Shown here piece after piece: positions 1 to 5,207 of a stretch of 7,059 bases of DNA (position 1 is its first letter; every line of letters begins with the position of its first letter). Source of the DNA: Chloroflexota bacterium. GTDB taxonomy: Bacteria > Chloroflexota > Ktedonobacteria > Ktedonobacterales > Ktedonobacteraceae. The DNA lies in contig VBHI01000149.1 of the NCBI GenBank assembly GCA_005881495.1, forward strand, positions 1 through 7,059, in the 5' to 3' direction. A program made the translations under genes and the position numbers. The notes below the pieces were generated by a model. It was not told the DNA's origin. It did not search any database and saw only the letters and a list, made by a program, of their open reading frames with translations.

Positions 1-1
1 A

Positions 2-313
2 TTGGAGCCCCAGGAAACGCGCTTTCCGTTCTCGCGTCCCCCCAATTGGCTCCAGACGCCCAGTCCCGCAGCGGTGAAACGCTGGGGGGACTGGCAGTTA
101 CCGATCCAGTTGGTGCTGCTGCCCACCTATGCGTCCTGGTGCAACCCCATTGAGAAGCTCTGGCGCAAGCTCAAACAAGCCGTCTTGCATCTGCATCGGC
201 GAGCCTCCGACCTGAAAGCTTTACGCCTGCTCGTGACGGAGTTTCTCCAGCAGTTCGCTGCCGGTTCCTCCGAACTGTTGCGGTATGTGGGCCTTTCCAA
301 ATGCCGTATTTAA
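2..313 (+). CDS. IS630-family transposase, C-terminal fragment (cut by the window edge)
   Basis: This is the last ~103 codons of a DDE transposase of the IS630/Tc1-mariner superfamily, which cuts and pastes its element into TA targets. The segment LPTYASWCNPIEKLW is the signature around the third catalytic acid; the Glu is encoded at 152-154. The following Lys/Arg-rich helix (KLWRKLKQAVLHLH) is also typical. The two catalytic Asp residues and the DNA-binding domain must lie left of the window. The TTG at position 2 is simply the first codon visible, not a start. The frame ends with TAA at 311-313. The element's right end should lie shortly after the stop, in the AT-rich stretch 311-330, but I cannot define its inverted repeat without the left end. 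The next gene starts 140 nt downstream in the same direction, so the insertion lies immediately upstream of it. Confidence 0.85.
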   Translation: MEPQETRFPFSRPPNWLQTPSPAAVKRWGDWQLPIQLVLLPTYASWCNPIEKLWRKLKQAVLHLHRRASDLKALRLLVTEFLQQFAAGSSELLRYVGLSKCRI

Positions 314-453
314 TTTTTAAAGTTCATTAGCCGGGGGTCATTGACGCCCAATTTCTTCACCAGTGAGCTCTCTGCCATACGTACCCCCCTTCGCAAGTAG
401 TAAAATACATATACCTGAGCATCTTACCATAAAAGACCCGAATGGAGAAAACG

Positions 454-1488
454 ATGTCATCGCTACTTGAGCAAGAAATATATAGTCAACCCGCCGTTAT
501 CGCCCACCTGTTAGAACGTGAAACAGCACATATTCGCCAGGTTGTCGCACAGCTTCCTCCTTTCAACTACGTGTTGATCGCCGCCCGCGGTTCTTCGGAT
601 CATGCCGCAACCTACGCGCAATACGCCTGGGCAGCGCTCGCCGGCTATCCCGTCGCGCTCGCCACCCCGTCCGTGCAAACGCTCTACAAGACTTCTCCCC
701 GTATGGAAAGCGCCCTGATCGTTGGAATCTCTCAGTCAGGTCAGTCACCCGACATTATCGCGGTACTCGCAGAGGGAAAGCGGCAGGGGCGACCAACACT
801 GGCCATCACCAATGATGGCTCTTCGCCTCTTGCCGCCATAGCGGATCATGTCATCAAGCTACACGCTGGCTCCGAGCGTAGTATCGCCGCCACAAAAACC
901 TATACTGCGCAACTCGTCGTAATGGCCCTCTTCGCAGCCATCTGTAGTGGTCACCCCAGGCGGCTTACCGAAATCCAGTCGCTCCCCTCTGCCCTTGAAG
1001 CAACCTTACAAGAAAGCTCCGCTATAGCTCAGCGCACCGAACGTTACAGGTATATGGATCGCTGTATCGTCATTGGGCGTGGCTACAACTACGCCACCTC
1101 TTTCGAGCTTGCGCTGAAACTGAAAGAACTCACCTATGTAATGGCCACCTCCTACTCTTCAGCAGATTTCCGCCACGGTCCAATCGCGACCGTCGAGCCA
1201 GGGTTACCCGTCATCCTGGTCATGCCCACGGGAGCCACATTTGAGGACATGCTCGAACTGGCGGGATCGTTGCGAGAGCGAGAGGCCGAACTGCTGGTCA
1301 TCTCCGATTCTTCACAGGCGCTCTCACTGGCGAAAACAGCATTACCCATCGCGGCGACTCTTCCAGAATGGCTCAGTCCAATCACCGCCATCTTACCGGG
1401 TCAACTACTGGCGCTGCACCTTGCTCTCTCCAAAGGATTGAACCCCGACATCCCACGCGGCCTGCATAAAGTGACGCGTACCCTCTGA
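454..1488 (+). CDS. Double-SIS-domain protein, GlmS-isomerase-like / AgaS-NagB-II type sugar-phosphate deaminase-isomerase
   Basis: A 344-residue cytosolic protein made of two SIS sugar-phosphate-binding domains, like the isomerase half of GlmS without the glutaminase domain. SIS1 shows ARGSSDHAA (44-52), SQSGQSPD (93-100) and AGSERSIAATKTYTAQ (138-153). SIS2 shows IGRGYNYATSFELALKLKE (207-225) and SSADFRHGP (235-243). The ending GLNPDIPRGLHKVT is typical of this family. Family knowledge suggests glucosamine-6-phosphate deamination/isomerisation or a related amino-sugar phosphate reaction, but the substrate cannot be read from sequence. GlmS has GE before the KHGP motif, whereas this protein has AD before RHGP, so it is not a GlmS synthase. 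I chose the ATG at 454 because GGAG (444-447) sits 6 nt before it; the in-frame ATG at 442 has no ribosome-binding site and overlaps that GGAG. No sugar transporter or GntR regulator is next to it. The upstream IS630 insertion may have cut it from an operon. Confidence 0.9.
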   Translation: MSSLLEQEIYSQPAVIAHLLERETAHIRQVVAQLPPFNYVLIAARGSSDHAATYAQYAWAALAGYPVALATPSVQTLYKTSPRMESALIVGISQSGQSPDIIAVLAEGKRQGRPTLAITNDGSSPLAAIADHVIKLHAGSERSIAATKTYTAQLVVMALFAAICSGHPRRLTEIQSLPSALEATLQESSAIAQRTERYRYMDRCIVIGRGYNYATSFELALKLKELTYVMATSYSSADFRHGPIATVEPGLPVILVMPTGATFEDMLELAGSLREREAELLVISDSSQALSLAKTALPIAATLPEWLSPITAILPGQLLALHLALSKGLNPDIPRGLHKVTRTL

Positions 1489-1503
1489 ACGCCCGTGAAT
1501 ATC

Positions 1504-1520
1504 AGCAGCTCGCTGCTTTT
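1504..1520 (+). terminator. Weak intrinsic terminator after the SIS gene
   Basis: AGCAG (1504-1508) pairs with CTGCT (1513-1517) across a CTCG loop. The T run 1517-1520 overlaps the stem end and is followed by C. It lies 15 nt after the SIS stop codon. The stem is only 5 bp and the T run is short, so termination may be partial. Confidence 0.45.
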
Positions 1521-1546
1521 CACTCTCCACTCATGATCATTTCCTG

Positions 1547-1565
1547 AAAAAGAGATGTGTCTCTC
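1547..1565 (-). terminator. Weak intrinsic terminator after the VOC gene
   Basis: Read on the minus strand, AGAGA-CACA-TCTCT (1564 down to 1551) is followed by a run of T (complement of 1547-1551). It begins 8 nt beyond the VOC stop codon. It faces the terminator of the SIS gene, as expected for a convergent pair. Confidence 0.45.
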
Positions 1566-1571
1566 GTGCAA

Positions 1572-1916
1572 TTAAGGGAACTGCAAAAGCCCGATGATGT
1601 TATTGTCTGCGTCTTTCACAGATGCAATCAGCTTCCCCCCACCGACATCTTTGACCCCTTGCTGTACTTGTGCGCCAGCGTCTAACAATGCTTGCAGACT
1701 CTGCTGAATGTCGCTAACGTGGAAGTAGCCGACAGGCCCCGTCATGCCTTTGTTGTGGCCATAGGGATCTAACCCTATTTCTTGGTCTTCAACCCGAAAG
1801 CCAACATAATACACCTCATCCATATAAGGCTCGACACCCAAAAGCTTGCTGTAGAGCATCTTTGCTTGAGCTAAGTCTTTGACGGGATAAATGACTGTTC
1901 TGATACCTTGATTCAT
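1572..1916 (-). CDS. Single-domain VOC family protein (glyoxalase/bleomycin-resistance fold)
   Basis: A 114-residue vicinal-oxygen-chelate protein with two beta-alpha-beta-beta-beta half-modules. The first runs from TVIYPVKDLAQAKMLYSKLLG to EIGLDPYG, the second from GYFHVSDIQQSLQALLDAGA to SVKDADNNIIGLLQFP. The start at 1916 (MNQGIR) is fixed by AAAGGAG 6 nt upstream (complement of 1923-1929). A longer reading to 2018 would add 34 residues unlike any VOC protein and run through the promoter region, so I reject it. Canonical glyoxalase I metal ligands are incomplete: the first strand has Tyr where His/Gln is usual, and the last strand ends LLQFP where many enzymes have Glu. It may therefore bind a ligand or toxin rather than act as a metalloenzyme. 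It is divergent from the ECF41 sigma gene, and a mirror-image ECF41-type promoter points at it. The substrate is unknown. Confidence 0.9.
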   Translation of the reverse strand: MNQGIRTVIYPVKDLAQAKMLYSKLLGVEPYMDEVYYVGFRVEDQEIGLDPYGHNKGMTGPVGYFHVSDIQQSLQALLDAGAQVQQGVKDVGGGKLIASVKDADNNIIGLLQFP

Positions 1917-1939
1917 GAAGAACTCCTTTATCTTTGCTG

Positions 1940-1964
1940 AACCGGGATGCTGAACATCCCGGTT
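1940..1964 (-). promoter_or_regulatory. Perfect 10-bp hairpin/operator in the VOC leader
   Basis: AACCGGGATG (1940-1949) and CATCCCGGTT (1955-1964) are exact inverted repeats separated by 5 nt (CTGAA). The structure starts 11 nt upstream of the VOC ribosome-binding site. No T run follows on either strand, so it is not an intrinsic terminator. It could be an operator for a dimeric regulator, or a stabilising or translation-modulating hairpin in the VOC leader RNA. Confidence 0.55.
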
Positions 1965-2012
1965 TCGATCTTGATGGGCCACCCACTTGCGTTCCACGGG
2001 AGCCGGTCTCCC

Positions 2013-2039
2013 TGTCACATCGGTTGGGTTTCACTCGTC
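2013..2039 (+). promoter_or_regulatory. ECF41-type promoter, upstream copy, toward the sigma gene
   Basis: TGTCACA (2013-2019), exactly 16 nt, then CGTC (2036-2039). This is a full match to the consensus published for ECF41 sigma factors (TGTCACA-N16-CGTC), from memory of the family literature. ECF41 genes are commonly preceded by their own target promoter, implying autoregulation. Transcripts starting near 2046 would pass through the truncated first copy and the second promoter before reaching the sigma gene. Confidence 0.7.
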
Positions 2040-2047
2040 ACTACTAT

Positions 2048-2074
2048 GACGGAACGCGACGAGTGAATGTGACC
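2048..2074 (-). promoter_or_regulatory. Mirror-image ECF41-type promoter, upstream copy, toward the VOC gene
   Basis: On the minus strand this reads GGTCACA-N16-CGTC, matching six of seven -35 bases and all -10 bases at the same spacing as the plus-strand promoter. The two CGTC elements are separated by ACTACTAT (2040-2047), so the two promoters are face to face and overlapping. Transcription would start near 2041 and run left, giving the VOC mRNA a leader of about 125 nt that includes the hairpin at 1940-1964. An alternative is a symmetrical binding site for a separate regulator. Confidence 0.5.
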
Positions 2075-2075
2075 G

Positions 2076-2138
2076 ATGGACGAACACGAATGGTTGGCGG
2101 AGCAATTCGAGGCCTACCGGATGCTCGGCTCCTTGTGA
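2076..2138 (+). pseudogene. Truncated duplicate of the sigma-factor start (20-codon ORF)
   Basis: This ORF encodes MDEHEWLAEQFEAYR, identical to the first 15 residues of the sigma factor. It skips nine residues, adds MLGSL, and meets TGA at 2136-2138. It is the 5' end of a duplicated sigma gene that lost 27 nt between two GGCCTACCGG repeats and then runs into the next copy's promoter. Its ribosome-binding region has changed from GAAGGA to GAGTGA, so translation is probably weak. It overlaps the -35 element of the second promoter (2134-2140). It may be inert debris, or act as a short leader ORF when transcription starts at the upstream promoter. Confidence 0.75.
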
Positions 2139-2160
2139 CATCTGTTGGGTTCCCCTCGTC
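2134..2160 (+). promoter_or_regulatory. ECF41-type promoter, proximal copy, toward the sigma gene
   Basis: TGTGACA (2134-2140), 16 nt, CGTC (2157-2160). It has one change from the -35 consensus relative to the upstream copy (C to G at the fourth base) and the same spacing. The expected start near 2167 would leave a leader of about 30 nt before the sigma ATG, carrying AAGGA (2183-2187) 9 nt before the start. Confidence 0.65.
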
Positions 2161-2168
2161 ACTACTAT

Positions 2169-2195
2169 GACGAAACGAAACGAAGGAATGTGACC
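2169..2195 (-). promoter_or_regulatory. Mirror-image ECF41-type motif, proximal copy
   Basis: The minus strand again reads GGTCACA-N16-CGTC (2195 down to 2169), ending one base before the sigma start codon at 2197. It is the second copy of the mirrored motif, and every -35 and -10 base is retained despite changes in its spacer. If active, it would transcribe antisense to the truncated copy and on toward the VOC gene. Confidence 0.4.
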
Positions 2196-2196
2196 G

Positions 2197-3072
2197 ATGG
2201 ACGAACACGAATGGCTGGCGGAGCAATTCGAGGCCTACCGGACCCACCTGCGGGCAGTGGCCTACCGGATGCTCGGCGACCTTACCGAGGCGGACGACGC
2301 CGTGCAGGAGTCCTGGCTCCACCTCAGCCGCTCCGACACGAGCGGCGTCGAGAACCTGGGCGGATGGCTGACGACGGTCGTCGCGCGGGTGTGCCTTGAC
2401 ATGCTGCGCTCGCGCAACTCGCGGCGCGAGGAGCCCCTGGGCGTGCATGTACCCGACCCGATCGTGAGCCGCGAGGACGGGATGGACCCCGAGCAGGAAG
2501 CGCTCCTGGCCGACTCGGTCGGTCTCGCGCTGCTCGTGGTACTCGACACCTTGAATCCCGCCGAGCGCCTCGCGTTCGTGCTGCACGACCTCTTCGCCGT
2601 GCCCTTCGACGAGATCGCTCCCATCGTGGGGCGCTCCCCGACCGCGGCAAGGCAACTCGCGAGCCGCGCACGCCGCCGGGTGCAGGGAGCGGCCACGGTT
2701 CCCGACGCTGATCTCGCCTGCCAGCGCGAAGTGGTCGACGCCTTCCTCGCCGCCTCACGCGGCGGTGACTTCGACGCGCTTCTCGCCGTGCTCGACCCAG
2801 ATGTCGTGCTGCGAGCCGACCGCGCAGCCGTGCATGCGGGCGCATCGAGGGAGGTCCGCGGTGCGCTGGACGTGGCCAGGCAGTTCTCGGGGCGTGCCCG
2901 GTTCGCGCAACCGGCGCTCGTGGACGGAGTCGTGGGAGCCGTGTGGGCTCCGGGCGGACGGCCGCGTGTCGTATTCGGTTTCACGATCACGCGCGGGAAG
3001 ATCGTCGCAATCGACATACTCGCCGACCCCGAGCGCCTCCACCAGCTCGACCTGGCGGTCCTGGACGACTGA
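2197..3072 (+). CDS. sigJ: ECF41-group (SigJ-like) RNA polymerase sigma factor with fused SnoaL-like regulatory domain
   Basis: A 291-residue sigma factor that directs RNA polymerase to its own promoter class. Sigma region 2 spans about 11-74 (FEAYRTHLRAVAYRMLGDLTEADDAVQESW), with promoter-melting and -10 residues through GGWLTTVVARVCLDMLRSR. The linker contains VPDP (85-88), where ECF41 proteins carry a WLPEP-type motif. Region 4 is about 108-163 (LNPAERLAFVLHDLFAVPFDEIAPIVGRSPTAARQLASRARRRV). An NTF2/SnoaL-like domain follows (174-275), then ADPERL (276-281), the counterpart of the NPDKL-type tail motif. In this group the fused tail controls activity in place of a separate anti-sigma factor. 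Start: ATG 2197 with AAGGA 9 nt upstream and a matching promoter. Third codon positions are strongly G/C, unlike the flanking genes, suggesting transfer from a GC-rich (perhaps actinobacterial) donor. The COE-type partner gene usual for ECF41 is not visible. Confidence 0.93.
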   Translation: MDEHEWLAEQFEAYRTHLRAVAYRMLGDLTEADDAVQESWLHLSRSDTSGVENLGGWLTTVVARVCLDMLRSRNSRREEPLGVHVPDPIVSREDGMDPEQEALLADSVGLALLVVLDTLNPAERLAFVLHDLFAVPFDEIAPIVGRSPTAARQLASRARRRVQGAATVPDADLACQREVVDAFLAASRGGDFDALLAVLDPDVVLRADRAAVHAGASREVRGALDVARQFSGRARFAQPALVDGVVGAVWAPGGRPRVVFGFTITRGKIVAIDILADPERLHQLDLAVLDD

Positions 3073-3373
3073 CGAGCCAACCTACGTTGCGGCTCGGGTC
3101 AGCGGGCGGCGAGTTGGGGGCCGATCAGGTACTGCGCGGTCGGCCCCGGCCCGGGTGTCGGCCAGGTTCTGCAGAGCACAGTGCTGTAAATCCCAACATT
3201 CTTCTCAGCCCGACTCCTCATGGTTGTCTTCAGCCTGCGATGAGTTTGGGATCAACTTGGTGTCCTATGAGTGAAAGGTGATCGACACCTCTCGCAAATC
3301 AATGCGAAAAAGGAAGCCGTACTGCAAAACATGGAACGGCTCCCACAAACAAGAATTGGAGAAACATGAACGA
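3073..3373. other. Intergenic region: GC-rich tail of the sigma segment, then normal-GC SDR leader
   Basis: No convincing gene. CGAGCC (3073-3078) and GGCTCG (3091-3096) form a hairpin directly after the sigma stop codon, but no T run follows. The strongly GC-rich composition of the sigma gene continues to about 3170 and then drops, which probably marks the right edge of the acquired segment. AGCAC-A-GTGCT (3175-3185) is a small palindrome. An open frame from 3278 joins the SDR frame, but its first 32 codons look unlike an SDR N-terminus. I see no ECF41-type promoter here. Confidence 0.6.
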
Positions 3374-4191
3374 ATGGAAACACCATTGACACACACACCG
3401 CTCTTAACAAACAAGCATGCCGTCATTTTTGGCGCAGGTGGCGCCGTTGGGACGGCGGTGGCCAAAGAGTTCGCGGCCCAAGGGGCCACGGTCTTTCTTT
3501 CGGGTCATACACTGGGCGCTGTTGAGCAAGTGGCTGAGGAGATTCACCAGGACGGCGGCGTTGCCTACGCCGCGCAGGTAGACGCGCTTGATGAGCAGGC
3601 AGTGCAAGCCTATCTCGATCACGTGGCACAAGAGGGGGGAAGCATTGATATTCTCTTGAATGTTATGAGTCCACAGCCAAAAGACTATGGCAACGGGACA
3701 AACACCATGGAGCTGCCCCTTGAGCAGTTCCTGTTGCCGCTCTCCACCCTGGTCCCCTCGCAATTCATCACGGCGCGTGCCGCCGCGCGACAATGGTACG
3801 GCAGCATTCAGGGGTCATCCTGTTTGTCACAGCGCCCCTCGCCAGTAATCGCACGCCAAACGTCACTGCCATTGGCTCGGCCTTTGGTGCCATGGAAGCG
3901 CTCTTGAGATGTCTTGCTGCGGATCTGGGGCCTTCTGGAGTCAGAGTAGTTGGCATTCGTTCCGGGGCCATGGTGGAGACCAGAACCATAGATCAATCGG
4001 TTGAGAATGTCGCACACACGCTGGGGCTCTCGAAAGAGCAAGTCGTGTCCATGTTTGAACAGAGAACGCTTCTCAAGCGCCTCCCGACTGTTTCCGACAC
4101 GGCACGGCTGGCTGCTTTTCTCGCCTCGGATGGGGCGCGAACCATCACCGGTGCTCTTGTGAATGCGACAAGCGGAAGCGTCATTGGTTGA
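3374..4191 (+). pseudogene. Short-chain dehydrogenase/reductase (SDR), split by a frameshift near 3791
   Basis: The first part (3374-3793, 140 codons) has the Rossmann nucleotide-binding motif FGAGGAVG (19-26), acidic/neutral segment VDALDEQ and DILLNVMSP (92-100) in place of NNAG. The second part continues one frame over from ATG 3793 (MVRQHSGVILFVTAP...) to TGA at 4189-4191. Restoring one base in CGACAATGG (3788-3796) would give an uninterrupted protein of about 272 residues, a normal SDR length. The segment NVTAIGSAFGAMEALLRCLAADLGP occupies the helix that usually carries Tyr-x-x-x-Lys, but neither residue is at its usual place. This matches a known SDR subgroup ending LLKRLP...FLASD...TGALVNATSGS, whose reaction is uncertain. 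Start 3374 has GGAG at 3358-3361, 12 nt away, which is long. A closer ATG (3366) yields only seven codons. The missing base follows a short A run, so a sequencing error is possible. Confidence 0.85.
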
Positions 4192-5207
4192 TCTCCCCTG
4201 GGAAAAGTGGCAGTGTCGATGGGGCGCTGAAATCGGAGTCGATCCAGGAAGGCGACGAGGCTGGCAATCTGCTCGCCCACCACACCCAGGACAACCAGGC
4301 CAAAGAGCTGATAGACGTCTGCCTCGGCCTCCCGCTGGTAGAGTCCGAAAGCCGGACTGCCATTGGCGCGTGTTGGAAACAGGCACCATTGCCTGCCGGG
4401 AGTGAAGATCCTCGTCGAGAGCAGCGTGGCGATAGCAGCCCGTCCCTGGAACCAGACGGGAAGCGGCGGCATGGTGAACCAGGCGTCCTCTCGCAGGAGC
4501 GCCACGAGTCCAGGGATGTCCGCTTGCTCCCACAGGGCCACGTAGCGGTCAAGGAGGTTTTGTAATTGGGGGTGAGGCTCCGCAATCGGAGCTTCACTTC
4601 CCTCGTGGAGCTGGTGCAAAGCGCGTCGGGCACGCTGCAAGGCGCTATTGACGGCGGGAACGGAGAGGTGTAACCACTCGGCCACTTCGACTGCCGGCCA
4701 CTCCAGCACTTCGCGCAAGAGCAGAATGGCCCGCTGCGCTGGCGTTAAGTGCTGCAGCGCCACCAGGAAAGCCAGGGTGATACGTTCGCGCTGGAGCGCG
4801 CGGTCTTCCGGATCGCTGTGCGGATCGGCGAGCAGTTCATCAGGGAACGGTTCCAGCCAGATCGGCTCCCGCAGCCGTGACGGCACAGGGCTGCTGGGAT
4901 CGCTCTGTGGATGCGTGAGTGGTGGCAAGGACCGTCGAGGAACGCGGGTGAGCGTATTCAGGCACAGATTCGTGGCGATGCGGTACAACCAGGCACGGTA
5001 CGATCCCGGGCTTGTGAGCGTCGCGCGTTTCTCCCATGCGCGCAGCAGGGTCTCTTGCACGAGGTCTTCGGCGTTGTGGAGCGAGCCCAGCATCCGATAG
5101 CAATGCACGAGCAATTCACGCCGATACGGTTCCACCAGGGTATCGAAAGCCGTCTGATCGCCCGCCTGAGCGGCGAGCACCAGTGCGGTTTGGGTTGGAG
5201 TCTCCAT
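3993..5207 (-). CDS. ECF-type sigma-70 factor with C-terminal SnoaL-like domain (SigX5/SigG-like), abnormally extended C-terminus
   Basis: A 404-residue reading frame. Sigma region 2 is at about 20-90 (FDTLVEPYRRELLVHCYRMLGSLHNAEDLVQETLLRAWE, then YRAWLYRIATNLCLNTL). A Pro-rich linker with EPIWLEPFPDELL (114-126) is typical of this group. Region 4 is at about 143-200 (LTPAQRAILLLREVLEWPAVEVAEWLHLSVPAVNSALQRARRAL). A SnoaL/NTF2-like domain follows (212-325). Family members are usually about 330 residues. Here residues 340-404 are encoded antisense to the SDR 3' end and look like no known domain. Shifting one frame near 4226 would end the protein ...APSTLPLFPGEINQ at 4181, so that it barely overlaps the SDR; this looks more natural. 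The start at 5207 has an AGAGGGA-like ribosome-binding site. The gene is convergent with the SDR. Its regulation is unknown; inverted repeats lie in its leader. Confidence 0.88.
   Translation of the reverse strand: METPTQTALVLAAQAGDQTAFDTLVEPYRRELLVHCYRMLGSLHNAEDLVQETLLRAWEKRATLTSPGSYRAWLYRIATNLCLNTLTRVPRRSLPPLTHPQSDPSSPVPSRLREPIWLEPFPDELLADPHSDPEDRALQRERITLAFLVALQHLTPAQRAILLLREVLEWPAVEVAEWLHLSVPAVNSALQRARRALHQLHEGSEAPIAEPHPQLQNLLDRYVALWEQADIPGLVALLREDAWFTMPPLPVWFQGRAAIATLLSTRIFTPGRQWCLFPTRANGSPAFGLYQREAEADVYQLFGLVVLGVVGEQIASLVAFLDRLRFQRPIDTATFPRGDQPMTLPLVAFTRAPVMVRAPSEARKAASRAVSETVGRRLRSVLCSNMDTTCSFESPSVCATFSTD

Larger units (their letters stand above)
2008..2241 (+). repeat. Imperfect tandem duplication of the sigma-factor control region and first codons
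   Basis: Positions 2008-2120 align without gaps to 2129-2241 at an offset of 121 nt; by eye about 102 of 113 positions agree. Each unit carries a promoter dyad, a leader, and the start ATGGACGAACACGAATGG of the sigma gene (2076 and 2197). The first copy then jumps straight to ATGCTCGG (2121), which in the intact gene follows 27 nt later (2269). The missing 27 nt lie between two GGCCTACCGG direct repeats (2232-2241 and 2259-2268). The original duplication was therefore about 148 bp and was later shortened by slippage. Mismatches cluster in the spacers between promoter elements. Confidence 0.9.

Noticed and set aside
341..369. TTGACG at 341-346 as a -35 element for the SIS gene
   Set aside because: No -10-like hexamer at 16-18 nt spacing.
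1917..2018. N-terminal extension of the VOC protein to the ATG complement at 2018
   Set aside because: A strong Shine-Dalgarno site precedes the internal start at 1916, and the extension would run through the hairpin into the duplicated promoter region.
2008..2241. CRISPR array or integrase attachment repeat
   Set aside because: Only two units, 121 nt apart, containing promoter and coding sequence; no spacers, cas genes or integrase.
2044..3080. Long minus-strand open frames (up to 272 codons) opposite the ECF41 sigma gene
   Set aside because: High GC with strong third-position bias opens antisense frames; their translations are low-complexity Arg/Ser/Ala-rich and match no family.
3073..3096. 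CGAGCC/GGCTCG hairpin after the sigma gene as an intrinsic terminator
   Set aside because: No T run follows the stem; recorded only as a hairpin in the intergenic entry.
3278..3373. N-terminal extension of the SDR from 3278
   Set aside because: The extra 32 residues are basic and unlike SDR N-termini, and no ribosome-binding site is seen before 3278.
3824..3850. Another TGTCACA motif as an ECF41 target promoter inside the SDR
   Set aside because: No CGTC at 16 nt and it lies within coding sequence.
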